From NCBI RefSeq assembly GCF_001189235.2, contig NZ_LFIP02000007.1, positions 63,249-127,248 on the forward strand: a stretch of DNA of 64,000 bases, given 5' to 3'. A program made the position numbers and the translations under genes. Below the pieces are notes generated by a model. The model did not search any database. It was not told the origin of the DNA and saw only the letters and a list, made by a program, of their open reading frames with translations. Origin of the DNA: Bradyrhizobium embrapense (GTDB lineage Bacteria > Pseudomonadota > Alphaproteobacteria > Rhizobiales > Xanthobacteraceae). Every line of letters begins with the position of its first letter. The stretch's first letter is position 1. Shown here in pieces: positions 18,712 through 28,625 of this stretch.

Positions 18712-19750
18712 AGTGAATGCTCCTTTTGAGAGGATCGGCTTGTAACATAGTTTTTTCGGAGCGACGACCGTAAAAAAGAGGCAATCATAGGAACTCGCGC
18801 CATGATACGTGTTCAGAAGACGAGGCACTCGACTATTGTAAACTTAGTACAGGTGCCGAGAGGCTTCGCCTGGTTATTCGAAGCTATGCCCGCAGACCAA
18901 CATGTTGCTGGAAGGAAGCGAGCAAGCAGGGCATGGTAAGCTTGAACAAACTCCGAATCAGGCATGTTCGTGATTTGTATTAGGCGTGGAGGCTTAACGC
19001 TCGATGACCGTGACACATCGCAGCAATCCCTACCACGGTCGCCCACTAGCTTGGCGCGCTGCGCTGTCTAGACAGTCAGAGCCTTCTTGCGCTGGCGAGA
19101 ACGCCGGATCGAATCTCCACTTCGCACCCGTCGTCCGGTCTCGGCTCAGAGTTGGAGGGACGAGTCTGTTGCTTTGAACGGCCAGCTTTCACCGCGCTTG
19201 ACGCGGGGCGAGAAGGGCAATAGCTGCGATTGACTGCCCGCGATGATCTCTCATAGGGAGGCTTCGGCTGACATGAGGATGAGCGGCCACCGCTTCAGCC
19301 TTGATGGCGCGATCTTCCTCCAGTTTTCGTCGCGAAGAAAGCGGCCACCTTATGGGCCAAGGCGCGATACATGGCTTAACCTGACCCATCCAAAGCTGAC
19401 CGACGTCGACTTTTTCCCCGCCGCGAGGCCGGCCTCAAGCTTGCCGGACAAACGACCTTGCGGTGTCTCGATAGCCAGACGTGCTGCTGAATATTTGTTG
19501 CTGATCATGGCGCATTACTGCCCGGGGAATGGAAGCTCCTGGACGAGCCGACAAGCCCGCCGATCAGCAGGTCGCCTGACCTTCACGCAATGCCATCCAT
19601 GGAGCTCGCCGTGCCCGCGTTCACGCGTCGATCAGGTGGTCTCGTCGTCTGCGTACTCAGTTCTTCAAGTGAGACACTATGATGCTTTGCGAACACACCG
19701 ATTGCGGATTGTCGATCGGCGAGAAGCGCATTTACAGGCGCGCGCCCTGT
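18712..19750. other. Gene-poor stretch
   Basis: Frames at 19189-19389 (minus) and 19243-19803 (plus) overlap in opposite directions and neither has domain or start support. I see nothing else. Confidence 0.4.
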
Positions 19751-22507
19751 TCAGCTGGAGCCGACACCAGCACCTAGTCGGTCCCGCAGTGCCGGTCGAC
19801 TGATGACAAGATCGGTGAGGTCCAGGTCCGGCCGTCTTGCTGCCAATCGTCTTACAAGTTCCCGAGTGCCGTCGACGACGAAGACGCCGCAGTCATAACC
19901 GTTCTGCTGCTGTCTTATCGGGGCCTGTTGCGGGTTAGCGTCGAGCCGTTCTGCGAGTTCCGCTGCGAGCCTGTCATTGTATCCTTGGGTGGAATCATAG
20001 TGATAGGCAATCGGCCGGCCCCAATTGCGGCGGTCAACCAGCAGCAGCGACCAGTGACTGCCGCGCTGATGTCTATCCGTATCGCTGGCATCGCTTACCG
20101 GCAGAAACAGGAAGTCGGCGGTATCATGGCGAATCCACCCTAATGCTCGTTCGGCGACCTCCTTGGAGGGGGATCGCAACATTTGGGCTATCAGGGGATC
20201 CACGAACCGCGTCCGAGCGGCGAGATCCGGATTGTTCTGCAACAATTCCTGCGCCAAGAGCTCATAGTCCCGCTGGATATGTTCGTCACCCAGCCATTGC
20301 GTGGGGCCCAGCACGGCGTCGCTGCGCTGGCCGGAAGAGGCAACGGTAGCCGAGGGGCCGATCTGAGCACCCGGGACGGGAGACGGGCGAGGATGATGGA
20401 TGACCTGCGCACCGCGGCGTCCTAGCGGCCCCAATGGGATCGAGCGGGCCTTACCATTGACGGAGATCTGGGTTGGGTCGCTGAACTGGGTCGGCAGGAC
20501 CCCGATGTTATCCAGGACATTGCGTAAGAAATCCGGCACCGGCTGGCGGCCATCCTGCCAATCCGCGTCGACTCGGTATCCGATGTCCTCAAGCTCCTGA
20601 GGTACGCCCGACCGCCCGACGACGAACGCGGGTTTACCGGCAGGGCTGAGCACCGGCGCTGACTGAGCATCGTCGCGCATCTGCTGCGGCGTGTACGGCA
20701 GATCAACGAAAGACTGAAGACCGCGGAAGGTATCTGCCGGCCGAGCTGGCGCGTCCGATGGTCCGGTGAAGAGCGGCGGCCTGGCGGCAGCCCCGCCCGC
20801 CGGCGCTGACTGAGCATCGTCAGGCATCTGCTGCGGCGTATACGGCAGATCAACGAAAGACCGAAGACCGCGGAAGGTGTCTGCCGACCGAGCTGGCGCG
20901 TCCGATGGTTTGGTGAAGAGCGGCGGCCTGGCGGCAGCCCCGCCCGCCGGCGCTGACTGAGCATCGTCAACCATCTGCTGCGGCGTGTACGGCAGATCAA
21001 CGAAAGACCGAAGACTTCGGAAGGTGTCTGCCGACCGAGCTGGCGCGTCCGATGGTTTGGTGAAGAGCGGCGGCTTGGCGGCAGCCGCGCCCGCCTGCGC
21101 TGAGTGAGCATCGTCAAGCATCTGCTGCGGCGTGTACGGCAGATCAACGAAAGACCGAAGACCGCGGAAGGTGTCTGCCGACTGAGCTGGCCCGCCCGAT
21201 GGTCCGGTGAAGAGCGGCGGTTTGGCGGCAGCCCCACCCACCGGCGCTGACTGAGCATCGTCTCTCACTTCCGGCAAAGTGTACGGCAGGTCGACGAAAG
21301 AGTCGATGCCTCGGTAGATCGCCGACGACCCCTCTGGTACCGCTTCCGGCGTCGGCCACTCAAAATCGTGCGGCAGGCGCGGCGACCACGTTAAGCTCGA
21401 CTCCTCGCGCCGCGGCTCCCCGCTGGCCTGCTCAGGGGAGACGCCCAGCGCTGCGTTCGCCTCGACGAGCCTTAGGTAGCTCCGAAGACGATCGAAGCCC
21501 ATGTCAGCGTTTCGACTGGCTTTTTTAAAGTCCGTGTGATCGTCGTTCAACGACTTTTGCTGCTCACTGGTGCCGGTGAGCCGGCTTACTATGCTCCCTC
21601 GCCCGTTCCCCTGGAGCCAAGCGCCGAATCTGCGTTGGTTGCCGGCCAGATTTTGAACAACTTTTCTCCGGCTCGTATCCTCCGGTTTGAGCAGGCTCAG
21701 CTCTGCCTTTTCCAGGCTATCGATGATGCGGGCGTCATCGGGATAAAGATGCAGTGTGGGCGACCGGACAGCATGACCGCGGGGTTTCCGAGACGCTCGC
21801 GCTCCGGAAACGTGCTCGGCATCGCTGACCTTGCCTAACGCGAACAATAGATGCTCGTCCTTCGGGAACAACTTCTGGGCAAATTCAATGCGCGCAGCGT
21901 GGTCCAATCCGGATATCGAGTAGCCCGCAGATTTAAGGGCGTTAGAAAATCTGCGAAGACTACGATCATGGCGAGCAGCGCTGCCCGACGTCATGCCGCT
22001 GGCGTTAAGCCGCTCTGAGAGGGGCGCGTCTTCCGCTGAGGGGATCGTTCGCGGCCGCCCGCCAGAAGCTACATAGCTCGGATCATGATACGAACGAAGG
22101 ATATTCACCCCCTTCTTCATGTCTTCGTCCTTTGGGAAGTAAGTCTTGACTTGACGGACCAGGGACTCGTGGTCCCCCAGAACAATCGTTAGGCGATGAG
22201 CGCCAAGATGATTTCCAAGTCGGCGAAGCGCCTGAGTATAGCGCTTAACCGTCTTCAGGTTCGGCTTTTTCTGATCCGCATATTGGGCAATCGCTTTATC
22301 GATAATGTCCCGATGTTCTGCAGAGAGATGAGGATGGTGGTTGCGGCCGCCACCAGAGACAAGACCCGGATCGGGTGGGCGCGCCTCGGCCAAGTGCTGC
22401 TCAAAGCCCGCTTGCCCGGCATGGCCGCCCTGATGCTCTTCCAAGACGGGGTGCTGCACCTGGGACCAAGCGGATACATTGGATGGATCGGAATTATACG
22501 GGTCCAC
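19751..22507 (-). CDS. nopD: NopD-type type III effector with C-terminal Ulp1/C48 SUMO protease
   Basis: A 918-residue protein. The N-terminal 350 residues are mostly helical with tandem similar segments (LNASGMTSGSAARHDRSLRRFSNAL and related). Residues about 395-640 are five 49-residue repeats carrying SFVDLPYTPQQM. The last 200 residues are a C48 cysteine protease domain with catalytic His about 818 (GSHWSLLLVD), Asp about 838 (YHYDSTQ), Gln about 867 and Cys about 873 (NGYDCGVFV). NopD of bradyrhizobia and XopD of Xanthomonas remove SUMO from host proteins. Start is a GTG at 22507 with GAGG seven bases upstream; a tts-box-like site sits 36 bp before it. Confidence 0.88.
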   Translation of the reverse strand: MDPYNSDPSNVSAWSQVQHPVLEEHQGGHAGQAGFEQHLAEARPPDPGLVSGGGRNHHPHLSAEHRDIIDKAIAQYADQKKPNLKTVKRYTQALRRLGNHLGAHRLTIVLGDHESLVRQVKTYFPKDEDMKKGVNILRSYHDPSYVASGGRPRTIPSAEDAPLSERLNASGMTSGSAARHDRSLRRFSNALKSAGYSISGLDHAARIEFAQKLFPKDEHLLFALGKVSDAEHVSGARASRKPRGHAVRSPTLHLYPDDARIIDSLEKAELSLLKPEDTSRRKVVQNLAGNQRRFGAWLQGNGRGSIVSRLTGTSEQQKSLNDDHTDFKKASRNADMGFDRLRSYLRLVEANAALGVSPEQASGEPRREESSLTWSPRLPHDFEWPTPEAVPEGSSAIYRGIDSFVDLPYTLPEVRDDAQSAPVGGAAAKPPLFTGPSGGPAQSADTFRGLRSFVDLPYTPQQMLDDAHSAQAGAAAAKPPLFTKPSDAPARSADTFRSLRSFVDLPYTPQQMVDDAQSAPAGGAAARPPLFTKPSDAPARSADTFRGLRSFVDLPYTPQQMPDDAQSAPAGGAAARPPLFTGPSDAPARPADTFRGLQSFVDLPYTPQQMRDDAQSAPVLSPAGKPAFVVGRSGVPQELEDIGYRVDADWQDGRQPVPDFLRNVLDNIGVLPTQFSDPTQISVNGKARSIPLGPLGRRGAQVIHHPRPSPVPGAQIGPSATVASSGQRSDAVLGPTQWLGDEHIQRDYELLAQELLQNNPDLAARTRFVDPLIAQMLRSPSKEVAERALGWIRHDTADFLFLPVSDASDTDRHQRGSHWSLLLVDRRNWGRPIAYHYDSTQGYNDRLAAELAERLDANPQQAPIRQQQNGYDCGVFVVDGTRELVRRLAARRPDLDLTDLVISRPALRDRLGAGVGSS
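20650..21320 (-). repeat. Five 147-bp repeats inside nopD
   Basis: The motif GTGTACGGCAG (plus strand) recurs at 20691, 20838, 20985, 21132 and 21279, exactly 147 bp (49 codons) apart. The three inner copies are nearly identical; the outer two have diverged, as expected of recombining arrays in effector genes. Confidence 0.88.
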
Positions 22508-22542
22508 GCCAGCCTCACGTCCACGAACTCAATTGAGCTGAT

Positions 22543-22572
22543 CCTATCTGGACAGGCTTTCCAGAAGCTGAC
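22543..22572 (-). promoter_or_regulatory. tts box (TtsI-binding site)
   Basis: On the minus strand GTCAGCTTCTGGAAAGCC begins at 22572, close to the published tts-box core GTCAGCTTnTcGAAAGCt. It lies directly upstream of nopD and points at it, so TtsI and flavonoids would switch the gene on. Confidence 0.72.
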
Positions 22573-22660
22573 GAGGCCGTCGCTTGCGGAACAATGCATC
22601 GCCACATCCGCAAAATGAAACCGCCCCCAAGGCTCTCGATCGTCGCACCCTTCATGGGTT

Positions 22661-22867
22661 TCAGGACCTACCTTTCGCCGCCAGGATCTCACGCTGATAG
22701 GCGAGGCTCGCGCTGTAGGCGCTGTCAACCTCGGTTCCCGGCAACGTCGTGATGGCAAAGCGCATCATGATCAAATTGGCGCAGATCACGACCGAAAAGA
22801 AAGCGAGCATGGTGATCAGGACAAAGCGTCCGGTGATGGGCCGCGCGACTGGATTTGATGCGGTCAT
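22661..22867 (-). pseudogene. fixH: fixH, truncated after 68 residues
   Basis: The product begins MTASNPVARPITGRFVL and has one membrane helix (FAFFSVVICANLIMM region), as in FixH, but stops after GTEVDSAYSASLAYQREILAAKGRS. Normal FixH is about 165 residues, so the C-terminal periplasmic domain is missing. Homology ends near 22660 and the nopD promoter region begins about 90 bp further on. fixI and fixS, which normally follow, are absent, so a deletion or insertion removed the end of the operon. Confidence 0.75.
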
Positions 22868-24357
22868 TGGTAAGATCCCGTCGGTAATCTTGGGGGACGA
22901 CGAAGTGGTCCGTTGCGGAGGCGACCTCACCGAGGCCGATGTCGGTGACCCGAAATGTGACCGGCATCGACCGTTCCGACGTGTCGTCGGCCGGCGCGGT
23001 CACCAATAGCCGCAGTTCTGTCGTAGTATCGCGAGCCAAGACAATCGTCGGTCGTTCCACGGTCACAGAATCTACGCCGACGACGTGCACGGACGTTTGA
23101 GGTGGCCCATCGATGTGGATCGCTATGACGCGGTCGAAGCCGCGCTTGTTAAGCAAGCGTACCGTGTAGCCGTTGCGAATCGAACCATCGCTGAGCCTGA
23201 CCGCCATCGGATTACGATCGTGCAGCACGTTGACGTCGAGCAGTGTTCTGGACAACAACCCATAAAGCATCATCGCACAGACGACCGAGATCAAAGACGC
23301 ATATACGATCGTCCGCGGGCGCACCGGCTTGAAGAGCTCCGACTTGCCTTCCATGCGGCGCCTGATATTGATGTCGTTGTCGCAACCGATCAGGCGACCT
23401 GCGCGCCCGATCCTCTTCATGACGGCATCGCAGGCGTCGATGCATAGCCCGCACTGGATGCAGCCGAGCTGGGCGCCGTTGCGAATATCGACGCCGGTCG
23501 GACAGACCGCCGCGCATTGATTGCAGTCGATGCAGTCTCCGATCTTTCCACCGCGCGCGCAGATCGAATGACCTCTTGAATGAGCAGCGCTGTTCGCCGC
23601 GATCGTATTTGTATGTGACATTGAGTGCCCACTCATCGGTGAGCGCGGCCTGGATGCGCGGCCAAGGGCACATATACACGCAAACCTGTTCGCGCATGTA
23701 GCCGGCCAACAAGTATGTCGTAACGGTCAGGATCCCGATCCAGATATAGGCGATCGCGGGCGCCTGGAACGTCGCCAGATCGCGCACCAATGTATGCGCA
23801 TCGACAAAGTAGAGCGCCCAGGCACCACCGGTCCACCAAGCGATCATCAGCCAGACCACGTGCTTTAGCACGCGCTTTGCCGCCCGCTCCACTGTCATCG
23901 GGCGTGCAGCAGCCCTCAGCCGGTCGCGACGGTCGCCCTCGACCCAACGCTCTACCGCATAGAACAGGTCGGTCCATGCCGTTTGCGGACAGAGATAGCC
24001 GCACCAAATACGTCCGCCCAGAGCGTTCATCAAGAATAGTGCCAGCGCCGCAAGCACGAGCAGCCCGGTGACGTAATAAAGCTCCTGCGGCCACAGCTCG
24101 ATGAAGAAAAAGTAGAACCGCCGGTTCGGACAATCGAGCAACACCGCCTGGTCGGGGGCGACCAAGCCACGACGCCAACGCACGAACGGCAGCAAATAGT
24201 AGATGCCGAGACACACCACCATCAGCCGCCATTTGATGGTGCGGAAATTGCCGCAGACGCTCTGCGGATGGACTTTCTTATGAGCTGTATAGAGAGGCCC
24301 ATCTTCGCCGATCGGCGGGTCATCGCGCGGACCAGTCTTGTTCAGGGCTAGCTTCAT
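22864..24357 (-). pseudogene. fixG: fixG, two frameshifts
   Basis: FixG is a membrane iron-sulfur protein needed for assembling the cbb3 oxidase. The ATG at 24357 has AAGG upstream. The first about 260 residues are intact (CGYLCPQTAWTDLFY, membrane helices, MCPWPRIQAALTDEWAL), then the frame is lost near 23590-23550. The next frame carries the ferredoxin cysteines (GDCIDCNQCAAVCPTGVD and GCIQCGLCIDACDAVM) and the C-terminal domain to ATDHFVVP. A second shift near 22895 removes the normal stop, which would have overlapped the fixH ATG. No full protein can be made without two corrections. Confidence 0.8.
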
Positions 24358-24433
24358 GGCCGACCTTACATCTGGCACGGGTGACTGACTTAGAGCCTCG
24401 TCTATGGGCCGGTGGCTTCTCGGCTCATCTCAC

Positions 24434-25303
24434 CTATTGTCCACCACCGAGCGAGTGCACATAGACCGCAAGCGCCTTGATCGTGATGGGATCGAACCGC
24501 CCGCTCCAGGCCGGCATGATGCCCGCGCGGCCATAACTGATCGTCTCGATCAGCGTCTCCTCGTCCGAGCCGTACAACCAAATGTGGTCCGTCAGATTCG
24601 GCGCGCCGAGCTCCTGGTTGCCTTTGGCATTCTCGCCATGGCAGGCCGCACAATTGTCGGCAAAGATCCTTGCGCCGGCCGCGGCATCGAAAGTGGCGAC
24701 TGTTGACAGGCCAGACAGCGATCGCACGTAATTCGCTACCGTGGCGATCTCATCTTTCCTGAGGATGCCGTCGCGGCCGAAGGCCAGCATTTGCCCCCCA
24801 TGGGCCTGGGCATGGCCGGACCGTGCGCCGAACTGGATGGTCTGCTGGATCTGATCGAGCGATCCGCCCCACAACCAGTCATCGTCGTTGAGATTGGGAT
24901 AACCCTTGGCACCTGCGCCGCCGCTGCCATGGCATGGCGCGCAATTGTCTGCGAACACCGTCTTGCCCCGGGCACGGGCCAGTGCCAGCAGGGCCGGGTC
25001 CGTCTCGATCTCTGTCAGAGACACTTTGCCGAGAACTGCCATCTTCTCCGCCCGCAGCTTCTCGAGCCCGGCAAGATCATTGGCGACGCTCGCGCGGGCC
25101 GAATAATGAAATACGCCGGTCGTGTAGCTAGAGAGGAGCGGCCAGGCCGGATAGACGACCCAATAGGCGATCGCCCAAAGAACGGTGGCGTAGAAGGTCG
25201 AGATCCACCAGCGCGGCAGCGGCGTGTTGAGCTCTTTTATGCCATCCCATTCGTGCCCCGTCGTGGAGCGGCCGGAAATCTGATCGAAGTCGCGGTCAGT
25301 CAT
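24434..25303 (-). CDS. fixP: FixP: cbb3 oxidase di-heme cytochrome c subunit
   Basis: An intact 289-residue protein. One N-terminal membrane helix (residues about 33-55) anchors two periplasmic cytochrome c domains, with CAPCH and CAACH heme sites and downstream Met ligands (GGQMLAF, AGIMPAW). FixP passes electrons from the bc1 complex to FixO/FixN in the high-affinity oxidase used by bacteroids. It lies just after fixQ on the same strand. Unlike fixN, fixO and fixG it shows no disruption. Confidence 0.92.
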   Translation of the reverse strand: MTDRDFDQISGRSTTGHEWDGIKELNTPLPRWWISTFYATVLWAIAYWVVYPAWPLLSSYTTGVFHYSARASVANDLAGLEKLRAEKMAVLGKVSLTEIETDPALLALARARGKTVFADNCAPCHGSGGAGAKGYPNLNDDDWLWGGSLDQIQQTIQFGARSGHAQAHGGQMLAFGRDGILRKDEIATVANYVRSLSGLSTVATFDAAAGARIFADNCAACHGENAKGNQELGAPNLTDHIWLYGSDEETLIETISYGRAGIMPAWSGRFDPITIKALAVYVHSLGGGQ

Positions 25304-25309
25304 GGCCTG

Positions 25310-25465
25310 TCAATCCCGGCACAGCGGCAAGCGCGCCGCAGAGTCAAAACGCCGCTTATTGCCAGGCCACAGCGCATAAACAACAATGGCCATGAAGATG
25401 CCGACAAACAACGGCGTCCAGAGACTTACGACGAAGCTTGACGCCAGGTTCTCGACGGCTTTCAT
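25310..25465 (-). CDS. fixQ: FixQ: small cbb3 oxidase subunit
   Basis: A 51-residue protein, reading MKAVENLASSFVVSLWTPLF then a single membrane helix (VGIFMAIVVYALWPGNKRRF). This is the usual length and layout of FixQ/CcoQ, which stabilises FixP in the complex. It lies between fixO and fixP, 11 bp downstream of the fixO stop and 6 bp before the fixP start. Intact. Confidence 0.88.
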   Translation of the reverse strand: MKAVENLASSFVVSLWTPLFVGIFMAIVVYALWPGNKRRFDSAARLPLCRD

Positions 25466-25476
25466 CACACGATCCT

Positions 25477-26210
25477 TCAGCGCAGATTGGCTTTTTCGTC
25501 GTAGAGCTTGAAATCGATCAGCGTTCCGAGCATCTGCAGGTAGGCGATGAGCGCATCGAGTTCGGTCGGATTGCCAACGCTTCCGTCGAAATTGCGCACA
25601 GCCGCCTTCGGATGCGCTTCTGGAACGAGGCTCGGTCCGCGCTGTCAGGATCGAGCTGGGTCTTCAAGTCAGTGACCGCGTTCTTGATCTGATCTTCGGT
25701 ATAGGGCACACCGACCGCCCGGTTGGTGCGCAGCTGTGCGGCCATGTCGGTCAGGTCGAGCTCGGTGTGCGCCAGCCTCGAGTATCCGGGCATGACCGAC
25801 CGCGGGACGATGGCCCGCGGATTGGTCAGATGCGTGACGTGCCATTCATCGGAATATTTCGCGCCGACGCGTGCGAGGTCCGGGCCGGTACGCTTCGAGC
25901 CCCATTGAAACGGGTGATCATACATGCTCTCGGCGGCCAGCGAGTAATGTCCGTAGCGCTCGACCTCGTCACGCAATGGCCGGATCATCTGCGAGTGACA
26001 AACATAGCAGCCTTCGCGGCACGTAGATGTTGCGGCCTGCAAGCTCAAGCGGGGTATATGGTCGTACGCCCTCCACGACCTCGATCGTACTCTTGAGGTA
26101 GAACAGCGGCGTGATCTCGACCAGTCCCCCAATCGCGATCACGGCAAGGATGCTGCGATCAGGATGATCGAGTTCTTCTCAAAGATCTTGTGTCGGTTCC
26201 AAAGAGACAT
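25477..26210 (-). pseudogene. fixO: fixO, three frameshifts
   Basis: FixO is the mono-heme cytochrome c subunit of the cbb3 oxidase. The start MSLWNRHKIFEKNSIILIAA (ATG at 26210) is followed by a one-base loss near 26150. A one-base gain near 26020 precedes the heme site REGCYVCHSQMIRPLRDEVERYG. Reading is then intact to ASFQKR, where one base is lost near 25615. The corrected end would be NPTELDALIAYLQMLGTLIDF...EKANLR. Three independent one-base indels argue for decay or poor local sequence. All expected motifs are still recognisable, so the loss is recent. Confidence 0.85.
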
Positions 26211-26218
26211 GCGATGGC

Positions 26219-27871
26219 CTATTCCGCGACTTGGAGCGCTCCAGTGTCCTTGATTTGATCGGTCTGCTTTGCATTCACGGTCATCCAGAGATTGGCGGCC
26301 ATGATCAGCGCACCAATCAGGAACATTGCGCCGCCCGCGGCGCGAATGATGTAGAAGGGATGCATAGCCTCGACCGACTGAATGAAGGAGTATTCGAGGA
26401 AACCTAGCGGGGTATAGGCGCGCCACATCAGGCCTTGCAGGACACCAGACACCTACATCGCCGAGATGTAGAGCACGATCCCGATCGAGGCGATCCAGAA
26501 GTGCCAGTTGACGAGCTTGAGGCTGTACAGCTCGCGATTCCAAAGCCAGGGAATCAGGCAATAGAGCGCACCGAACGACACAAAGCCTACCCAACCCAGC
26601 GCGCCGGAATGCACGTGGCCGACGGTCCAGTCGGTGTAATGACTGAGCGAATTGACGACCTTGATTGCCATGGTCGGTCCCTCAAACGTCGACATGCCAT
26701 AAAAGGCAACGGAGACCACGAGCATGCGGAGCACCGGGTCTGTGCGCAGCTTGTCCCACGCACCCGAGAGCGTCATCAGGCCGTTGATCATGCCACCCCA
26801 TGAAGGCATCCACAGCATGATCGAGAACGTCATGCCCAGAGTCTGCGTCCAATCGGGCAGCGCGGTGTAATGTAGATGGTGAGGGCCCGCCCAGATGTAG
26901 AGGAAGATCAGCGCCCAGAAGTGAATGATCGAGAGGCGGTAGGAATAGACCGGGCGCTCGGCTCTCTTCGGAATGAAGTAGTACATGATCGCCAGAAAGC
27001 CGGCGGTCAGGAAGAAACCGACCGCGTTTTGACCGTACCACCACTGAAACATGGCGTCCTGCACACCGCCCCGGGCGATTAGGATTTCGAACCGAACACG
27101 GAGACCGGTAATGCGGGATTGTTGCCGAGGTGGAGCACCGCAATGGTGACGATAAAAGCGAGATAGAACCAGTTGGCGACGAAAATGTGCGGCTCTTTCC
27201 TTTTCACCAATGTCGCCAGGAACACGATGAGATAAGTGACCCAGACGATGGTGAGCCAGAGATCGGCGTACCATGCGGGCTCGGCGTATTCCTTTGACTG
27301 GGTGGCGCCGAACAGGTAGCCGGTGCCTGCGATCAGGATGAAAAAATTATAGCCAACTACCACGAACCATGGCGCAAGATCGCCGGCGAGGCGCGTGCGG
27401 CAGGTCTTCTGCACGACGAAGAAGGAGGTCGCGATAAGCACGTTTCCGCCAAACGCAAAGATCACGGCCGACGTGTGCAGCGGGCGGAGTCGGCCGAAGC
27501 TCGTCCAAGGCAGATCGAAATTCAGTGCGGGCCACGCAAGTTGCGAGGCGATAAAAACGCCGACTGAAACGCCTGCGATACCCCAGAACATCGCCATCAC
27601 TGAGGCAACTTTGATCGGAGCGAGATTGTAAATTCGGCCGGCCCTTGATCTGCGCCGGCGGCAATTGCGCCGGGCGTTCATAGTAGCGATTGAGGATAAC
27701 GCTTGCGGCGGCCAGGCTGGCGGCGGAAGCGAGCAATGCGTGGAAGCTAAATGCAGAATCGTGCCCCACCGCCCCTGCGAAATAGCAAACGTAGGCAGAA
27801 ACGGCGAATACCGACATCAGGCCTGCTTCACCCATGGTCATGGATTTCGCGGTGAGGGGTGGGCTTGGCAT
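26219..27871 (-). pseudogene. fixN: fixN, two frameshifts and a nonsense codon
   Basis: FixN is the catalytic heme-copper subunit of the cbb3 oxidase, normally about 545 residues. It begins MPSPPLTAKSMTMGEAG behind an AGAGG site. A one-base gain near 27628 (extra T before TACAATCTC) breaks the frame. Another indel lies near 27085, after GNNPALPVSVFGSKS. Finally TGG has become TAG at 26455-26453, inside ISAMWVSGVLQGLMW. The fragments keep the heme and copper ligands (LHTSAVIFAFGGN, GPHHLHY, SHYTDWTVGHVHSG). Start to stop collinearity is otherwise complete. Confidence 0.87.
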
Positions 27872-27925
27872 GTCTTGGCCTCTTTGAAAACGGATTGCCA
27901 GGAGATCACATTTCGGGGGGACGGG

Positions 27926-27943
27926 TTGATCGAGCGCGATCAA
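27926..27943. promoter_or_regulatory. Palindrome TTGAT-N8-ATCAA upstream of fixN
   Basis: A perfect TTGAT/ATCAA palindrome 55 bp upstream of the fixN ATG, where an anaerobox (TTGAT-N4-ATCAA) is expected. The spacer is eight bases instead of four, so FixK should bind poorly if at all. It overlaps the stop of the upstream gene. Confidence 0.45.
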
Positions 27944-28368
27944 TCGCCAAAATGCTGCGGAGTGCCGCCGATCTCACGCGCGAGCGCGCGCAGAGTATGT
28001 TCGTTGGGACAACCTTTGAGGGGATTTACAGGCTTATACCGTTCGAGGTCGGCCGCGCAGCGGATCCTGGTCTGACACAGGCCGCATACCCGCTGCAAAT
28101 CGTGCAACACGTCTCCATAGCGGGCGGCCAGCGCATTCTCGGAGAAGCCTGCAAGTGCGAGGCGCTTGCTTAAGAGTTCAGGAGAGCCCGCACTTAGCGC
28201 CATCTTTCGAAAGTCGGGCGTCGACAGATTAAGTTCACGTGCGATCGCGTCGATGTCCTGCGCGCTCAAATAGGCCAATTCGGCGGTCCGGGACAGCTTC
28301 GCTCGGAATCGGGTGAGCAGATACTTGAACCCCCAAGGGCGACGGACATATCCAGATTGGCCAACCAT
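27940..28368 (-). CDS. Cysteine-containing small protein (DUF6455-like) upstream of fixN
   Basis: A 142-residue soluble protein. The first half (RTAELAYLSAQDIDAIARELNLSTPDFRKMA) resembles a winged or HTH-like helical segment; the second half has cysteines spaced as CGLC, RCAADLE and GCPNEHTL, a possible metal or heme-binding layout. I believe it belongs to the DUF6455 group often found beside fix genes, without a search to prove it. It has a GAGGGG ribosome site, and a perfect FixK box lies 48 bp upstream. It is intact. Confidence 0.65.
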   Translation of the reverse strand: MVGQSGYVRRPWGFKYLLTRFRAKLSRTAELAYLSAQDIDAIARELNLSTPDFRKMALSAGSPELLSKRLALAGFSENALAARYGDVLHDLQRVCGLCQTRIRCAADLERYKPVNPLKGCPNEHTLRALAREIGGTPQHFGD

Positions 28369-28415
28369 GTGTCATCCCCTCAGAGCAACCATAGCCGCCC
28401 GCGGCAGACTTGTTT

Positions 28416-28429
28416 TTGACATCCATCAA
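28416..28429 (-). promoter_or_regulatory. FixK box (TTGACATCCATCAA)
   Basis: Matches the FixK2 consensus TTG(A/C)-N6-(T/G)CAA in full. It lies 48 bp upstream of the small gene at 27940-28368, a normal activator distance. Confidence 0.65.
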
Positions 28430-28625
28430 ATAAGGCTCGTCTGTGGGAGAAAATCGGCGGAGCGGAGGATGTCGCGGACAAGAGGGCCCGGCTGCTCAAT
28501 TGGCGGCAGCATCGCGATGCTGTTGCCTCGATCGCCGCTCGGGAAGACGTTTTGCAAGTCTGGTGCCCGGATTCGCGGAGTGTCTATACGATCAAAATTC
28601 GTATACCTCCCTCGCCGAGCTCGGG

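Noticed and set aside
20422..21258. 278-codon minus frame with repeated arginine-rich units
   Set aside because: Out-of-frame reading of the nopD repeats.
20650..21320. CRISPR-like array
   Set aside because: Units are 147 bp, contiguous and in frame inside nopD; no spacers.
22255..22758. 167-codon minus frame across the fixH/nopD boundary
   Set aside because: Overlaps nopD in another frame and spans the tts box.
25477..27871. Programmed frameshifting in fixN and fixO
   Set aside because: Five shifts of both signs at ordinary sequences, plus a nonsense codon, fit decay or error rather than recoding.
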